Shown here in pieces: positions 1 to 7,865 of a DNA stretch of 64,000 nt. The stretch covers positions 1 to 64,000 of the forward strand of contig JALHJW010000012.1 of the NCBI GenBank assembly GCA_022839785.1, written 5' to 3'. The notes beneath the pieces are model-generated. The model did no database searches. It was not told the DNA's origin and saw nothing but the letters and a program-made list of their open reading frames with translations. The DNA is from Desulfovibrio sp. (GTDB lineage Bacteria; Desulfobacterota; Desulfovibrionia; Desulfovibrionales; Desulfovibrionaceae). The position numbers and the translations under genes were made by a program. The stretch's first letter is position 1, and each line of letters opens with the position of its first letter.

Positions 1-1
1 G

Positions 2-337
2 AAGGCCGCCGGACCCGGCGGCCTGGAAAAGATGCGCACCGGCAAGGGACGCCTGGCCCTGGCCTCGGTGCGCCCCCTGCTGCGCCGCGACACCCCGGCG
101 GGCCCCTGCACGCTGCTGCGCGTGGACCTGCTCACCGGCCGCACCCACCAGATCAGGGTGCAGCTCGCCGCGCGCGGACACGCCGTGGTCGGCGACCGCA
201 AATACGGCCAGCGCCCCCACCCCGCCCCCCTGCTCCTGCACGCCTGGAAACTCTCCCTGCCCGGCCTCCACCTCGCCGCCCCGCCCGACTGGCAGGGGGA
301 ATGGGCCGTGGACGGGGCCGACCTTCCGAACGGCTGA
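2..337 (+). CDS. RluA-family RNA pseudouridine synthase, C-terminal part
   Basis: This is the 3' end of a gene that begins before the window; the frame is open from base 2 to a TGA stop. The visible 111 residues carry the C-terminal signature of the RluA family, LLTGRTHQIRVQL followed by GDRKYG, which belongs to the catalytic core that isomerises uridine to pseudouridine in rRNA or tRNA. The catalytic Asp of the HRLD motif lies upstream and is not visible, so the target RNA and subfamily cannot be decided. The gene converges on the SOD gene, whose stop is only 15 bases away. Confidence 0.85.
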   Translation, partial: KAAGPGGLEKMRTGKGRLALASVRPLLRRDTPAGPCTLLRVDLLTGRTHQIRVQLAARGHAVVGDRKYGQRPHPAPLLLHAWKLSLPGLHLAAPPDWQGEWAVDGADLPNG

Positions 338-352
338 CCCCGTCCCAAACGC

Positions 353-1051
353 CTAGAGCAGCTTCGCCGCCGTCTCCCAGTTCACCAGCTTGTCCAGGAA
401 GGCCGCCACGTAGTCCGGCCGCCGGTTCTGGTAGTCCAGGTAGTAGGCGTGCTCCCAGACGTCGATGGTCAGGAGCGGGGTCAGGCCCTGGGTCAGGGGC
501 GTCTCGGCGTTGCCGGTCTTGAGCGCCTTGATGCCGTCCGGCCCCTTGGCCAGCCAGGCCCAGCCGCTGCCGAACTGCGTCTTGGCCGCCTCGGCGAGCT
601 GCGCCACGGCCGTCTCGTAGGAGCCGAAGGCCGCCTTCAGCGCGTCCGCCACCTTGGCAGGAGGAGGACCCCCGCCGCCGGGCTTCATGCCCGCCCAGTA
701 GAAGGTGTGGTTCCAGGACTGGGCCGCGTTGTTGAAAAGCGCCGCCTTGGCAGGATCTCCCGCCGCCGATTTGATCACTTCCTCCAGCTTCATGGCGGCC
801 ATGGGCGTGCCCGCCACGGCCTTGTTCGTGTTGGCGTAGTAGGCCGCCGTGTGCTTGCCGTAGTGGAAGGAGACGGTGCGCGCGCTGATCACCGGCTCCA
901 GGGCGTTCTCGGCATAGGGCAGGGCAGGGGCCGGGAAGGCGTCCGCCGCGAAGGCCGGGGCGGCGGGGCCGAGAACGGCCGCGCCCGCCACGACCGTCGC
1001 GGCCGTGGCGGCGAAGCCCATGAATTCGCGTCTGTTCATGCCGTCATGCAT
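353..1051 (-). CDS. sodB: Tat-exported Fe-type superoxide dismutase
   Basis: Converts superoxide to oxygen and hydrogen peroxide, here probably in the periplasm. The 232-residue protein starts with a twin-arginine signal (NRREFMGFAA, residues 6-15, then an Ala-rich hydrophobic stretch to an AFA|A-like cleavage site near 36). The metal ligands align with E. coli Fe-SOD as His63 (in FHYGKH), His115 (in WNHTFYW), Asp197 and His201 (in DVWEHAYY). Gln111 in AAQSWNH is the position typical of iron enzymes. The start ATG has a GGAGGAAC Shine-Dalgarno sequence. The gene is divergent from phoA across 264 bases. Periplasmic SOD is known in Desulfovibrio, where it protects exposed metalloenzymes. One small oddity: the family's second-shell His after YGKH is Thr here. 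Confidence 0.93.
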   Translation of the reverse strand: MHDGMNRREFMGFAATAATVVAGAAVLGPAAPAFAADAFPAPALPYAENALEPVISARTVSFHYGKHTAAYYANTNKAVAGTPMAAMKLEEVIKSAAGDPAKAALFNNAAQSWNHTFYWAGMKPGGGGPPPAKVADALKAAFGSYETAVAQLAEAAKTQFGSGWAWLAKGPDGIKALKTGNAETPLTQGLTPLLTIDVWEHAYYLDYQNRRPDYVAAFLDKLVNWETAAKLL

Positions 1052-1203
1052 GGCTGTTCCTCCGTGCACAGGTTCAGGGGGCGGACGCGCCGCAGCGACG
1101 GGGTCCGGGGGTCTGGTCCAGTCTGCACCATCTCCCCGGGGACGCGGCATGTCAAGCACTCCCCTGCGTTCCGCCCGGGAACGAATCCTCCCGAAACGGT
1201 CCG

Positions 1204-1232
1204 GTGTCATCGTTTCTTCACTCCCCTGTCGA
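1204..1232 (+). promoter_or_regulatory. Candidate Pho box upstream of phoA
   Basis: Three heptamers follow each other at an 11-base period: GTGTCAT, TCTTCAC and CTGTCGA, separated by 4-base spacers. The PhoB consensus unit is CTGTCAT with an 11-base repeat; the first unit matches 6 of 7 bases, the last 5 of 7, the middle one only 3. It lies 84 bases before the alkaline phosphatase start, where a PhoB-activated promoter would be expected. No convincing -10 was found at the ideal distance, so this is tentative. Confidence 0.3.
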
Positions 1233-1315
1233 GGCCCGGCCCCATCGCCGCCACGCGGACCGGGTATTCGGACTGCGCTCCCTTTCCTGAAAACCCCGCA
1301 CGGAGGAACACGCCA

Positions 1316-2821
1316 ATGACCCCCCGCCCCGGCATCCGTTCGACCGGCGGCAAGGCCCTGCGCCTGCTCGCCTTCACCGCCCTGCTCCTGGCCCTGGCCG
1401 TTCCGGCCTGGGCCGCCAAGCCCAAGTACGTCTTCCTGTTCATCGGCGACGGCATGGGCCTGCCCCAGATCAGCGCCACGCAGTTCTACTACGCGGCCAA
1501 GGAGGGCAAGGTCGGCGAGGACAAGCTGCTCATGACCAGGATGCCGGTGCAGGGCATCACCACCACCTACTCCGCCGAGTCCGCCATCACCGACTCCGCC
1601 GCGGCCGGCACGGCCATCGCCTGCGGCGTGAAGACCTACAACGCGGGCATCGGCGTGGACGCGAACAGGAAGCCCTACCGCAACATCTCGGAGATGGCCA
1701 AGGCCGCCGGCATGAAGATCGGCATCGTCTCCAGCGTGTCCATCGACCACGCCACCCCGGCCGCCTTCTACGCCCGCGAGGAATCGCGCAAGAACTACCA
1801 CGAGATCGGCCACCAGCTCGCCAAAAGCGGCTTCGACTACTTCGCGGGCGGCGGCTTCATCGACCCGGACGGCAAGAAGTCCAAGGCCCCCCAGGGCAAC
1901 GTGGTGGAGGCCGTGAAGAAGGCCGGGTACGCCGTGACCGCCACCAAGGCCGATTTCCAGAAGCTCTCCGCCAAGTCCGGCAAGGTCGTGGCCATCAACG
2001 AGAACCTGCCCGACGAAGGGGCCACCCCCTACGCCATCGACGCCGCCGCCTCGGACATCTCCCTGGCCGAGTTCACGGCCAAGGGCATCGAGTTGCTGGA
2101 CAACCCCAAGGGCTTCTTCATGATGGTCGAGGGCGGCAAGATCGACTGGGCCTGCCACGCCAACGACGCCATGGCCGCCATGGGCGACATGACCGCCTTC
2201 AACGCCGCCGTGGCCGAGGCCATGAACTTCATGAAAAAGCACCCCAAGGAGACGCTCATCGTGGTCACCGGCGACCACGAGACCGGCGGCCTGACCGTGG
2301 GCTTCGCGGGCACCAAGTACGCGAGCTTCTTCACCGTGCTCGACGGGCAGAAGGTTTCGTTCCAGCGCTTCACGGACAAGATTCTGAAGGACTACAAGGC
2401 CCAGTGCGGCGGAAACTGCTCCTTCGAGGGCGTCGCGCCCCTCATCACCCAGAACTTCGGCCTGAAGTTCGAGGGCGACGCCAAGGCCGATCCCCTGGTG
2501 CTCAAGGACTTCGAGATCGCCCAGCTCAAGGAGGCCTTCGAGCGCTCCCTGGCCGGGGACAAGGAAAAGGCCAAGGAGGAGCCGGTCTACCTGCTGTACG
2601 GCGGCTACGATCCCCTCACCGTCAAGGTCACGCACCTGCTGAACCAGAAGGCCGGGCTGGGCTGGACCACCTACTCCCACACCGGCGTGCCCGTGGCCAC
2701 CTCGGCCGTGGGTACGGGCGCGGAGACCTTCGGCGGCTACTACGACAACACGGACCTCTTCAGGAAGCTCTGCACGGTGATGGGCCTGAAGCCCGGCCCG
2801 GTGCAGCTGGCCGCGAAGTAG
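1316..2821 (+). CDS. phoA: Alkaline phosphatase, exported
   Basis: Hydrolyses phosphate monoesters in the periplasm to release inorganic phosphate. The 501-residue product has a Sec signal peptide (hydrophobic segment about 16-33, AWA|A-type cleavage). The family motifs are present: metal ligand Asp45 in FIGDGMG, nucleophile Ser94 in TDSAAAGTA, ligands Asp277 and His281 in GGKIDWACH, and VVTGDHETGG (about 316-325) with Asp320 and His321. Length is typical. The chosen ATG follows CGGAGGAACACGCC; an upstream in-frame extension lacks any signal and runs antisense through sodB. A Pho-box-like repeat lies upstream, and phoB, pstB and phoU occur in the same window, so phosphate-starvation control is likely. 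A GC-rich hairpin follows the stop. Confidence 0.92.
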   Translation: MTPRPGIRSTGGKALRLLAFTALLLALAVPAWAAKPKYVFLFIGDGMGLPQISATQFYYAAKEGKVGEDKLLMTRMPVQGITTTYSAESAITDSAAAGTAIACGVKTYNAGIGVDANRKPYRNISEMAKAAGMKIGIVSSVSIDHATPAAFYAREESRKNYHEIGHQLAKSGFDYFAGGGFIDPDGKKSKAPQGNVVEAVKKAGYAVTATKADFQKLSAKSGKVVAINENLPDEGATPYAIDAAASDISLAEFTAKGIELLDNPKGFFMMVEGGKIDWACHANDAMAAMGDMTAFNAAVAEAMNFMKKHPKETLIVVTGDHETGGLTVGFAGTKYASFFTVLDGQKVSFQRFTDKILKDYKAQCGGNCSFEGVAPLITQNFGLKFEGDAKADPLVLKDFEIAQLKEAFERSLAGDKEKAKEEPVYLLYGGYDPLTVKVTHLLNQKAGLGWTTYSHTGVPVATSAVGTGAETFGGYYDNTDLFRKLCTVMGLKPGPVQLAAK

Positions 2822-2848
2822 GACGTCCCGCCCCCCATCCCTCGACCG

Positions 2849-2878
2849 CGCGGCGGCGGGCGTTTGCCCGCCGCCGCG
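2849..2878 (+). terminator. GC hairpin after phoA
   Basis: A 13-bp perfect stem (left arm 2849-2861, right arm 2866-2878) closes a GTTT loop 27 bases after the phoA stop. It has no T-run, so if it terminates transcription it is a weak or Rho-assisted site; it may instead protect the phoA mRNA 3' end. Confidence 0.45.
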
Positions 2879-2897
2879 GCACGTTCAGGAGTTCTTC

Positions 2898-4052
2898 ATG
2901 CTGCACGGCCTCAGACAGCGCCGCGACCTCGTGCTCAGCCTGTTCTTCCTCGTCCTGACCGCCGCGCTCTGGTTCCTGCCCACGGGCTTCGAGAACCGCG
3001 TGGACGGGACGGCGGTGCGCTCGCGCGCCCGGATCGTCGCCGTGGACAACGCGCGCGTCCTGCAGTTCGGCGTGCTGAAGACCGGCTGGCAGACCGTGAC
3101 CATGGAGATCCTCGACGGCCCCTTCACGGGCCGCGTGGTGGAAGGCGACAACCAGCTTCTGGGCAAACTCGAACTGGACAAGATCTTCTCGCCGGGCGAC
3201 CACGCCCTGGCCGTGATCACCACCACGGAGGAGGGCGACGTCTCGCGCGTCAACCCGCAGGACCACTACCGCCTGGACACCGAACTGTGGCTGCTGGGCC
3301 TGTTCGCGGCCCTGCTTCTGGCCTTCGGCGGCCTCATCGGGGCCAAGGCCCTGCTCTCCTTCGTCTTCACCGGCCTGTGCATCTGGAAGCTGCTCATTCC
3401 GGGGCTGCTCAGGGGCTGCGACCCCATCCCCCTGACCCTGGGGCTGGTGGCGGCGCTCTGCGGCGCCGTCATCTTCCTGGTGGGAGGGCTGTCCCGCAAG
3501 GGCGCGGCGGCCTTTCTCGGCTCGCTGCTGGGGCTGGCCGTGACCTGCGCCATGGCCCTGCTCGCGGCCCCGGCCTTCAAGCTGCACGGCGCGGTCAAGC
3601 CCTTTTCCGAGAGCCTGCTCTACACCGGCTTCGGCTACCTGGACCTGACGCGCATCTTCCTTTCGGGGATATTCCTGGCTTCGTCCGGCGCGGTCATGGA
3701 CCTGGCCATGGACGTGGCCGCGTCGCAGAACGAGGTGGTCCGCGCCAAGCCGGACGCCACTTTCGGCCAGGCGCTGCGCGCGGGCGTCTCCGTGGGGCGG
3801 GCCGTCACCGGCACCATGACCACAACCCTGCTCCTGGCCTACTCCGGCGGCTACACCATGCTGCTCATGGTCTTCATGGCCCAGGGGGTGCCGCCGCAGA
3901 GCCTCTTCAACCTCAGCTTCGTGGCCGCCGAGTTCGTGCACACCCTGGTGGGCTCCTTCGGTCTGGTCACCACCGCGCCGCTCACGGCGCTCATCGGCGC
4001 GTTCCTCTTCACGCGCGGGCGCGGCCGGGAGGCGGAGGCTCCGGCGAGCTAG
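2898..4052 (+). CDS. YibE/F family membrane protein
   Basis: A 384-residue integral membrane protein matching the YibE/F family pattern: one N-terminal membrane segment (about 11-29), an extracytoplasmic domain of about 100 residues, then seven or so hydrophobic segments from about residue 132 to 375. Recognisable family stretches are GYLDLTRIFLSGIF, SSGAVMDLAMD and the TTTLLLAYSGGYTMLLM segment. The family is widespread but its molecular function is not established. The start has an AGGAG ribosome site 8 bases before ATG. It follows phoA by 76 bases and may be read through from it. Its stop codon TAG overlaps the stop of the converging chemoreceptor gene. Confidence 0.8.
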   Translation: MLHGLRQRRDLVLSLFFLVLTAALWFLPTGFENRVDGTAVRSRARIVAVDNARVLQFGVLKTGWQTVTMEILDGPFTGRVVEGDNQLLGKLELDKIFSPGDHALAVITTTEEGDVSRVNPQDHYRLDTELWLLGLFAALLLAFGGLIGAKALLSFVFTGLCIWKLLIPGLLRGCDPIPLTLGLVAALCGAVIFLVGGLSRKGAAAFLGSLLGLAVTCAMALLAAPAFKLHGAVKPFSESLLYTGFGYLDLTRIFLSGIFLASSGAVMDLAMDVAASQNEVVRAKPDATFGQALRAGVSVGRAVTGTMTTTLLLAYSGGYTMLLMVFMAQGVPPQSLFNLSFVAAEFVHTLVGSFGLVTTAPLTALIGAFLFTRGRGREAEAPAS

Positions 4053-6202
4053 GCCGCCGCGTGCGAGAGGCGCACCACCAGGGACAACAGCTCCTGCGAC
4101 AGTTCGGCCAGGTCGTGCGTGGCCCGGGCGGCCTTGGCCGCGCCCTGCTCGGTGCGGCCCGCGATGACCGCGATCTCCTTCTCGCTGCTGCTGATCTGCT
4201 CGGCCGTGGCCGACTGCTGCTCGGCCGCGGCCGCGATCTGGGCGATGCGCCGGTTCATGTCCTCCATGCCCTGCTGGATGTCCTCCAGCGACCGGCCCGC
4301 CCTGGTGGAGGCGGCGATGGAGGCCTCCACCTGGCGGCGAGTCTCGTCCATGGAGGCCACGGCCTGCAGCGAGCCGTCCTGGATGCGGCGGATGGCCTCG
4401 CCCACCTCCTTGGTGGCGGTCATGGTCTTCTCGGCCAGCTTGCGCACCTCGTCCGCCACCACCGCGAAGCCCCGGCCCGCGTCCCCGGCCCGCGCCGCCT
4501 CGATGGCCGCGTTGAGGGCCAAAAGGTTGGTCTGGTCCGCGATGTCGTTGATCACGCCGATGATCCGGCCGATCTCGCCGGACTGGCCGTCCAGGCTGCC
4601 CAGCACCGCGGCGAGCTTGTGGGCCGCCGTGGCCACGCCGTCGATGGAGGACACGGCCTCGCGCACCATGGCCGAGCCGCCGTGCGCCGTCCGGGTGGCG
4701 TCCTCCGCGGCCTGGGCCGTGCTGGAGGCGTTCCTGGCGACCTCGATGACCGAGTCGGTCATCTGGGTGACGGCGGAGAAGACCGCCTCGGCCTGCTCCT
4801 TCTGCCGCCCCGCGCCGCGCGCCTGCTCGTCCGCCGAGGCGGAGAGGTCCTTGGCGGCCTGGGCCACGCGCTCGGCCAGGCGGCTGACGTTCGCGCCCAC
4901 CTCGGCCACCTCCCGGCGCTGCGCGTCCAGGAGCTTCTGCTGCTCCTCGGAGCGCAGGAGCGCGGCCTCGGTCTGGCGCTTGGCCGCCAGGGCCTCCTCC
5001 TCCTTGGACCGGGCGTCCCGCATCTGCGACTTGAGGTTGCCCACCATTTTCTCGATGGCGTCGCGCAGCCGCCTGAACTCGGGGGAGAAGTCGCCCTCCG
5101 CGCGGGCGTCCAGGTCGCCGTCGGCCACGCAGGCGGCATGGCCCACCTGGGCGCGGATGGCCGTGAGGATGGAGACGCCGCTGAGGAAGACCGTGCCCAG
5201 GGCCACGGCCAGGGCCACGGCGGTGAGCGCGAGGATGAGCGTGCGCTGGGAGGCGTAGTGCCCCAAACGGACCTGCAACAGGCCGTCCAGTTCGCCCGAG
5301 GCGGCGCTCCACAGGGCGAAGCTGGCCTGCGAGGCCGCCAGTCCGGCGGCCAGCAGGCGCTCGGCGCTCACATCCGCGGCCGGGGCGTCGGCCAGACGCT
5401 CCAGCATCCCCGTCAGCTCCCGGTTGGCGCGCTCGTAGCCGTCCAGCGCCGGAGGCAGGACGCGGTGCATGGATTCCCGTCTGCCGTAGAAGTTGTCGTC
5501 CTCGGCCAGGGCCGTGGCGATGGAGGTGGCGATGCGGGCCTGATCGGCCTCGGCCAGGAGGCGCGCCTGCACGGCGAACCAGATGCGGTCGTGCAGGCTC
5601 CACTGCTCCTTGGCCAGCACCGCCGGGGCCTCGGCCATGAGCGCGGCCAGCCGCTCCTGGGTCTGGGGCAGGGCCAGCAGGGTGACGTCCATGAGGTAGT
5701 AGCTGTCCAGGTCCGGGTCCAGGATCAGGTTGGAGGTGTCGCCCACGTGCCCGGCCAGGGCGCGCACCTGCGCCAGGAGCCCCGAGGCCTCCGCCGCGCC
5801 CTGCGGCCCGGCCTGGCTCCGCGCCGTCTTCCAGGCGGCCGCGAGCTTCTCGGGCGACAGGCCGTCGCGGCCGCGGCTGCCCAGCCCCTGCGGGGTGACC
5901 TGCAGCTCCTCGCCCTGCGCGGCCTGGACCGGGACCAGGGCGGCGAAGGCGGCGTCCGTCTCGGCCGTCTTCGCGGAGGCGTCGCCGCCCAGGGCCTGGG
6001 CCGCGACGCGCCCGGTCAGGGCTTGCATGATCCCGGCCAGACGCGCCTGGTAGGAATTGCCCGATTTCTCCAGCGACGAGAAGGCGATGTCCGCGCCGAT
6101 GCCGGCGACGACCGAATAGAGCAGGACCGCAATGGGCAGCGAAAAGACGAGCGAGGACACGATGAGTTTTGCCTTGACGCTCATGTGGGCGATGCAGCGC
6201 AT
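4049..6202 (-). CDS. Methyl-accepting chemotaxis protein
   Basis: A 717-residue transmembrane chemoreceptor that would signal through CheW/CheA to the flagellar motor. A first membrane helix (about 12-34) is followed by a long helical periplasmic sensor of about 280 residues containing LDPDLDSYYLMD, a second membrane helix (about 315-340), a HAMP linker, and a cytoplasmic signalling domain. The hairpin tip is classic: IADQTNLLALNAAIEAARAG followed by GRGFAVVADEVRKLAEKT. The ligand cannot be told from sequence. The C-terminus has no CheR-tethering pentapeptide. A well-spaced promoter-like element lies 60 bases upstream. The gene converges on and overlaps yibE/F by 4 bases (CTAG shared by both stop codons). 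Confidence 0.92.
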   Translation of the reverse strand: MRCIAHMSVKAKLIVSSLVFSLPIAVLLYSVVAGIGADIAFSSLEKSGNSYQARLAGIMQALTGRVAAQALGGDASAKTAETDAAFAALVPVQAAQGEELQVTPQGLGSRGRDGLSPEKLAAAWKTARSQAGPQGAAEASGLLAQVRALAGHVGDTSNLILDPDLDSYYLMDVTLLALPQTQERLAALMAEAPAVLAKEQWSLHDRIWFAVQARLLAEADQARIATSIATALAEDDNFYGRRESMHRVLPPALDGYERANRELTGMLERLADAPAADVSAERLLAAGLAASQASFALWSAASGELDGLLQVRLGHYASQRTLILALTAVALAVALGTVFLSGVSILTAIRAQVGHAACVADGDLDARAEGDFSPEFRRLRDAIEKMVGNLKSQMRDARSKEEEALAAKRQTEAALLRSEEQQKLLDAQRREVAEVGANVSRLAERVAQAAKDLSASADEQARGAGRQKEQAEAVFSAVTQMTDSVIEVARNASSTAQAAEDATRTAHGGSAMVREAVSSIDGVATAAHKLAAVLGSLDGQSGEIGRIIGVINDIADQTNLLALNAAIEAARAGDAGRGFAVVADEVRKLAEKTMTATKEVGEAIRRIQDGSLQAVASMDETRRQVEASIAASTRAGRSLEDIQQGMEDMNRRIAQIAAAAEQQSATAEQISSSEKEIAVIAGRTEQGAAKAARATHDLAELSQELLSLVVRLSHAAA

Positions 6203-6261
6203 GATACCCCCGGCAGCAGCCGCCCCTGAACTGTGTTCAAGAAGCGTACTACATTTTTCGT

Positions 6262-6290
6262 ATTATTCTCTCCATATATTTGACTCGCAA
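6262..6290 (-). promoter_or_regulatory. Candidate sigma-70 promoter for the chemoreceptor
   Basis: Read on the minus strand: TTGCGA (6290-6285), 17-base spacer, AATAAT (6267-6262). The -10 matches 5 of 6 and the -35 4 of 6 consensus bases, in an AT-rich patch unusual for this genome. Transcription would start about 50 bases before the chemoreceptor ATG. Confidence 0.45.
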
Positions 6291-6358
6291 TTGACACAAG
6301 CGACATTTTTGAAATTTCATTGCCGATTTTCCCTCCCCCCAGGCCCGCGCCCCGCCTC

Positions 6359-6387
6359 TTGCCAGAACCCCCGGGCCGGGCTATAAG
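6359..6387 (+). promoter_or_regulatory. Sigma-70 promoter for the 27-residue microprotein
   Basis: TTGCCA (6359-6364), exactly 17 bases, then TATAAG (6382-6387): five of six consensus matches in each hexamer. The expected start point near 6394 gives a leader of about 35 bases to the small gene at 6429. A second possible -35, a perfect TTGACA at 6291-6296, has only a poor -10 (TTTCAT, 18-base spacer). Confidence 0.6.
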
Positions 6388-6428
6388 GATCACGCCCGTT
6401 TACCAACCGGAAACCTCGGGAGGCCGCC

Positions 6429-6512
6429 ATGGACTTCTTCTTCTTCCTTTTGGGTCTCGGCACGGTCATCGTCACCCTGCGCATCATCTCCACCACGTTC
6501 CACGCCGAATAA
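6429..6512 (+). CDS. 27-residue single-span membrane microprotein
   Basis: The reading frame encodes 27 residues, MDFFFFLLGLGTVIV followed by TLRIISTTFHAE. It has a short acidic start, one hydrophobic helix of about 16 residues (3-18), then a mildly basic tail. A GGGAGG ribosome site lies 6 bases before the ATG. Upstream is a near-consensus promoter (6359-6387) and downstream a 17-bp-stem terminator with a T-run (6554-6603), so it forms its own transcript of about 200 bases. I do not recognise a family; single-span proteins of this size often bind and tune a larger membrane complex, but nothing here indicates which one. A second gene of exactly the same length, also for a one-span peptide, lies at 25674; the two are not obviously alike in sequence. 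Confidence 0.6.
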   Translation: MDFFFFLLGLGTVIVTLRIISTTFHAE

Positions 6513-6553
6513 CCGGCCGCGTCCCCCGCGGACGCCGCCGCGACCATGCCGCG

Positions 6554-6603
6554 CCGGGGCGCGGGAGACGCCAGACGTCTCCCGCGCCCCGGGCGTTGTT
6601 TTT
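6554..6603 (+). terminator. Rho-independent terminator
   Basis: A perfect 17-bp G+C-rich stem (6554-6570 with 6576-6592) and a CCAGA loop are followed by GCGTTGTTTTT. It closes the microprotein transcription unit. Confidence 0.85.
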
Positions 6604-7091
6604 CAAATGGCGCAATCGTCACACCTGCGGCTTGCATTTTTGTAAAATAACGCATCGGCAGAATTTCCGCCCCGTTACCCGCCCCACCTCGCCACGCTCC
6701 GGGCGCGTCTTCCCGCCCGCCGCCCTCTTTTTCTTCGTTTTTGTATAAAACACGGCCAAGCTGGCCCGGCGGCAGACCCGGCGCGGCTTCCACGTTGACG
6801 CACAACATGCCGCAATCAAAGAACTTCGGTGCGCGCTTCCGTTCCGCGACGGGTTCTGGCACGCTCCCTGCTTTATCCCTGGCAAGTCCGGCAGACCCAA
6901 ACACCTCCATCTTCACTCCCGCCTTTCATCTCTCTCATAGGCCCCGTCCTGGGGCCTTTTCCCTTTTCTTTTCCAGGTCCCGGGACTATCCTCGCGGCAC
7001 CCCGTCCATCCGGTCACGCCATGCCGAAACGCCCCACGCCCGCCCCCCACCGTCCGCCCGCCCGCCGCCGCGCGGCCCGGAGGGGCTAGCC
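6604..7091. other. Long intergenic region with AT-rich patches
   Basis: No supported protein gene in these 488 bases. The first half has several T-rich and A-rich runs (for example around 6640-6650 and 6725-6750, including TATAAA near 6745) that stand out in a 70% G+C genome; the end carries a small hairpin with a T-run. I could not match it to tmRNA, SRP RNA, RNase P RNA or a tRNA. It may hold an unrecognised small RNA or the promoter of the MBL hydrolase gene. Confidence 0.4.
6939..6962 (+). terminator. Small hairpin with T-run
   Basis: A 7-bp stem (AGGCCCC 6939-6945 with GGGGCCT 6951-6957) and a 5-base loop are followed by TTTT and further pyrimidines. This is the form of an intrinsic terminator although no protein gene ends shortly before it on this strand, which suggests a non-coding transcript or an attenuator ahead of the MBL gene. 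Confidence 0.5.
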
Positions 7092-7865
7092 GTGCGCGCG
7101 CTCTTCGCGGGCGTGGGCGAGGCCGTGGACGAACGGCTGCCCAACACCTCCATCCTGCTCGAAGAGGACGGCGCGCACCTGCTCCTGGACTGCGGCTTCA
7201 CCGCGGCCCACACCCTCTTCGCCGCGGCCCCCGGCGTCGAGGACGCGCTCGCCGGAGTCTGGATCTCGCATTTCCACGGCGACCACTGGTTCGGCCTGCC
7301 CGCGCTGCTCGCCCGGCTGTCCGTGGCGGGCCGCGCCGCGCCCCTGGCCCTGGCGGGCCTGCCCGGCATCGGGGAGAAGGTGCGCAGCCTCGTGCCCATG
7401 GCCTACCGCACGCTGCTGGACCGCCTGCCCTTCCCCCTGCTCTTTCACGAGGCCGCGCCGGGCGCGGACACGGCCATCGGCCCCTTCTCCCTCGCCTGCG
7501 CCCCGTCCGGTCATCCCGCTCCGGCCCTGGCCGTGCGCGTCACGGCCCCCTCCGGCGCGTCCTGCTTCTATTCCGGGGACGGCCGCCCCACGCCGGAAAG
7601 CCTGGCCCTGGCCCGGGGGGCCGGGCTGGCGGCGCACGAGGCCTTCTGCGTCGAGGGCGAGATGGAGGGGCACGGCAGCGTGGCCTCGGCCTGCGCCTTC
7701 GCGCGCGAGGCCCGCGTGCGCGCCCTGGCGCTGGTCCACGTGCGGCGCGAGGAGCGCCACGCCCGGGCCGCGGAGCTCCGCGCCGCCCTCCTGCGCTTCA
7801 GCCGCGAGACCGGCATCCGGGCCTTCCTGCCGGAGCCGGGCGAGGCCTGCGAGGTGACGCCGTGA
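7092..7865 (+). CDS. MBL-fold metallo-hydrolase (RNase Z-like)
   Basis: A 257-residue metallo-beta-lactamase-fold hydrolase. The metal-binding signature is clear: SHFHGDHWFG (about 58-67) carries the HxHxDH motif, with DCGF before it and a YSGDGR segment supplying the later Asp. The overall build and HFHGDH motif resemble the RNase Z / arylsulfatase-like branch, but the exo-site of true RNase Z was not seen, so the substrate is unknown. Start: the GTG at 7092 follows GGAGGGGCT and gives the usual MBL N-terminus (RALFAGVGEAVD); an open extension further upstream is low-complexity and lacks a ribosome site. It overlaps the next gene by 4 bases, so the two are probably co-expressed. Confidence 0.82.
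   Translation: MRALFAGVGEAVDERLPNTSILLEEDGAHLLLDCGFTAAHTLFAAAPGVEDALAGVWISHFHGDHWFGLPALLARLSVAGRAAPLALAGLPGIGEKVRSLVPMAYRTLLDRLPFPLLFHEAAPGADTAIGPFSLACAPSGHPAPALAVRVTAPSGASCFYSGDGRPTPESLALARGAGLAAHEAFCVEGEMEGHGSVASACAFAREARVRALALVHVRREERHARAAELRAALLRFSRETGIRAFLPEPGEACEVTP

Noticed and set aside
1052..2680. A minus-strand open frame continuing upstream of sodB through most of phoA, giving a 775-residue reading
   Set aside because: It is antisense to alkaline phosphatase, has Gly/Val/Leu-rich shadow composition, and the SOD with its own signal peptide and ribosome site begins at 1051.
2760..6229. Very long open frames (over 900 residues) on both strands across the yibE/F and chemoreceptor genes
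   Set aside because: They are frame shadows caused by high G+C at third codon positions; the accepted genes have clear domains and ribosome sites.
6741..7091. N-terminal extension of the MBL hydrolase by 117 residues
   Set aside because: The added sequence is Pro/Ser/Arg-rich low complexity; the GTG at 7092 has a proper ribosome site and gives the family's N-terminus.
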